Shown here piece by piece: positions 62,650-64,000 of a stretch of DNA of 64,000 nt (the first letter of the stretch is position 1; every line of letters starts with the position of its first letter). The notes beneath the pieces are model-generated. The model made no database searches, was not told the DNA's origin, and saw only the letters and a program-made list of their open reading frames with translations. The translations under genes were made by a program, and so were the position numbers. The stretch covers positions 2,598,562-2,662,561 of the forward strand of contig NZ_UEXK01000004.1 of NCBI RefSeq assembly GCF_900491935.1, in the 5' to 3' direction. This stretch comes from Klenkia terrae. Its GTDB lineage: Bacteria > Actinomycetota > Actinomycetes > Mycobacteriales > Geodermatophilaceae.

Positions 62650-63539
62650 GCTACCTCCTCGAGCAGGTGCTGAACGGGCTGTCCTACGGCCTGGTGCTCA
62701 GCCTCATCGCCGCCGGGTTCGCGATCGTGTTCACCTCGACCGGGGTGCTCAACTTCGCGCACGGCTCGATCGTGCTGCTGGGCGCCTACCTGGTCGCCGT
62801 GCTGCACGACAGCATCGGGTTCTGGCCCGCGGTGCTGGTCGGGCTGGCCGGGGCCGCGCTCGTCGGGGTGGCCATCAACGCCGTCCTGGTGCGCAACCTG
62901 GCGGACAAGAAGCCCGACACCGCGGCGATCCTCATGCTCGGCGTGGACATCGTGCTGCTCACCGAGCTGACCCGGCGGATCGGCAACCAGGTGCTCACCC
63001 TGGGCGCGCCGTGGGGTGCCTCGGTGGTCCGGTTCGGCGACGTCTCCCTGCCCACCGGACGCGTGCTCGCCGCCGGCGTCACGGTGGTCGCCTTCGGTGC
63101 GCTCTGGTACCTGTTCTCCCGCACCGACCTGGGCGTGGGCATGCGGGCCGCGGCCGCCGACGGGCCGACCGCCTCCCTCATGGGCATCCGGCTGTCCCGC
63201 ACCGCGGCCACCGGGTGGGCGCTGGCCGGGGTGCTGGCCGCCGTCGCCGGCATCTTCCTCACCTCCTTCCCGGCCCCCGGCGTGGCGCCGACCGTCGCGC
63301 TCAGCGCCTTCGCGGCCATCCCGGCCTGGGTGCTCGGCGGCTTCGACTCGGTGCCCGGCGCGGTCATCGGCGGGCTGCTCATCGGGCTCACCAGCGCGCT
63401 GGTCACCGGCTACGAGTCCGACCTGGAGCCCTTCCTGGGGTCCGGGTTCGGCGAGGTCGCCCCGTACGTCGTCATGATCGTCGTCCTGCTCGTGCGGCCC
63501 TCGGGCCTGCTGGGCAGCAAGGAGGCCGTCCGTGTCTGA
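62646..63539 (+). CDS. livH: branched-chain-type ABC transporter permease LivH
   Basis: The 297-residue membrane protein has about eight helices and the LivH signatures LNGLSYGLVLSLIAAGFAIV, TGVLNFAHGS and VLGGFDSVPGAVIGGLLIG. It forms the membrane channel with LivM. ATG 62646 overlaps the ATPase stop, and its stop overlaps the LivM start. With the PaaX-like regulator, the cargo may be an aromatic or fatty acid and not an amino acid. Confidence 0.92.
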   Translation: MSYLLEQVLNGLSYGLVLSLIAAGFAIVFTSTGVLNFAHGSIVLLGAYLVAVLHDSIGFWPAVLVGLAGAALVGVAINAVLVRNLADKKPDTAAILMLGVDIVLLTELTRRIGNQVLTLGAPWGASVVRFGDVSLPTGRVLAAGVTVVAFGALWYLFSRTDLGVGMRAAAADGPTASLMGIRLSRTAATGWALAGVLAAVAGIFLTSFPAPGVAPTVALSAFAAIPAWVLGGFDSVPGAVIGGLLIGLTSALVTGYESDLEPFLGSGFGEVAPYVVMIVVLLVRPSGLLGSKEAVRV

Positions 63540-64000
63540 CCTCCCTCGCCGGATCAGCGGGCTGGTGCTCCTGCTCGTCGCCCTGGCCCTGCCGCTGGTC
63601 ATGAGCGACTTCTGGCTGCAGACCGGCCTGTTCGTCATGGCCACCGCCATCGGTGCGGTCGGGCTGACCCTGCTGGTGGGCGTGGCCGGCCAGCTGTCCC
63701 TGGGCCACGCCGCCTTCGCCGCGATCGGGGCCTACGTGTTCGCCTGGTCCACCGGGGAGTCGACGACGTCGGTCTCCGGCCTCGGCCTGCCCCCGGTGCT
63801 GGGCCTGGTGCTCGCCGCCGTGGTCAGCGCCGGCGTCGGTGCGGCGTTCTCCCCGATCGCGGGGCGGCTGCGCGGCATCTACCTGGGCCTGGCCACCCTC
63901 GGGCTGGTCTTCGTCGTCCGGCACCTGCTGGTGAACCTGGACCAGTGGACCGGCGGGTTCGTCGGCCGCTCGGTGGAGCCCTTCGCGGTCCTGGGCTTCA
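63532..64000 (+). CDS. livM: branched-chain-type ABC transporter permease LivM (partial)
   Basis: From GTG 63532, overlapping the LivH end by eight bases, an open frame runs off the window. The visible 156 residues contain the LivM signature VGVAGQLSLGHAAFAAIGAY and RGIYLGLATLGLVF. The C-terminal half and the substrate-binding protein gene are expected downstream. Confidence 0.88.
   Translation, partial: MSDLPRRISGLVLLLVALALPLVMSDFWLQTGLFVMATAIGAVGLTLLVGVAGQLSLGHAAFAAIGAYVFAWSTGESTTSVSGLGLPPVLGLVLAAVVSAGVGAAFSPIAGRLRGIYLGLATLGLVFVVRHLLVNLDQWTGGFVGRSVEPFAVLGF

Noticed and set aside
1-64000. CRISPR array, rRNA operon or prophage
   Set aside because: No regularly spaced repeats, rRNA-like stretches or phage structural genes were seen on reading both strands.

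Overview
This is high-GC actinobacterial DNA. GTG and TTG starts, 4-bp ATGA/GTGA gene overlaps, PucR, GAF-ANTAR and GGDEF proteins and a LivF-LivG fusion suggest a member of the Geodermatophilaceae or a close relative; this placement is inference from style and not from a marker gene. The window divides at about 37.7 kb. The left part has visibly lower GC and looks like an accessory genomic island. The right part, with much higher GC and tightly packed genes, looks like ordinary chromosome. At the join (37696-37750) lies the 3' part of a tRNA-Ser(UGA) gene, from the anticodon loop to the discriminator base, with no matching 5' half. This is what an integrated element leaves at its distal att site. 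The intact tRNA-Ser and an integrase would be expected left of position 1.

Left part, 1-29.9 kb: a nearly complete nicotine (pyridine-pathway) catabolic cluster related to that of plasmid pAO1 of Paenarthrobacter nicotinovorans. The key enzymes are a 6-hydroxynicotine oxidase (14706-16031), a 2,6-dihydroxypyridine 3-hydroxylase (20441-21646), a 2,6-dihydroxypseudooxynicotine hydrolase-like alpha/beta hydrolase (9197-10273), an omega-amidase-like nitrilase (22399-23211), and two full sets of molybdenum hydroxylase subunits. I assign the contiguous M-S-L set (23505-27195) to nicotine dehydrogenase. I assign the split set (L at 11880-14309, M-S at 17622-18997) to ketone dehydrogenase. The inferred route is nicotine, 6-hydroxynicotine, 6-hydroxypseudooxynicotine, 2,6-dihydroxypseudooxynicotine, then 2,6-dihydroxypyridine plus 4-methylaminobutyrate. 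The ring product is hydroxylated, opened (candidates: a Dabb protein and a cyclase-family hydrolase at 19210-20444) and leaves as alpha-ketoglutaramate and 2-oxoglutarate. The side chain is probably handled by the amine-oxidase, aldehyde dehydrogenase, cupin and permease module at 16-8560. A MOSC protein and a ferredoxin-NADP reductase fusion close the cluster. Two PucR-type regulators are the only regulators seen.

Island tail, 29.9-37.7 kb: a long non-coding stretch, a chemoreceptor gene cut by an IS481-family element with a 6-bp target duplication, a frameshifted thioesterase remnant, an SMR efflux protein and an IS3-family element.

Right part, 37.7-64 kb: a GAF-ANTAR regulator, two TetR regulators, a GAF/degenerate-GGDEF protein, a four-gene homogentisate operon (MBL-fold protein, flavin monooxygenase, homogentisate dioxygenase, fumarylacetoacetase), a Tat-exported PhoX-like protein, a SUV3-like helicase, two membrane GGDEF proteins, a geranylgeranyl-reductase-like flavoprotein, a DinB protein and a LOG protein. 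Then come an acyl-CoA type operon (SDR, amidohydrolase, CoA ligase, MaoC) with a divergent MarR regulator, an IS110 element, a PaaX-like regulator, and a branched-chain-type ABC transporter operon that runs off the right end.
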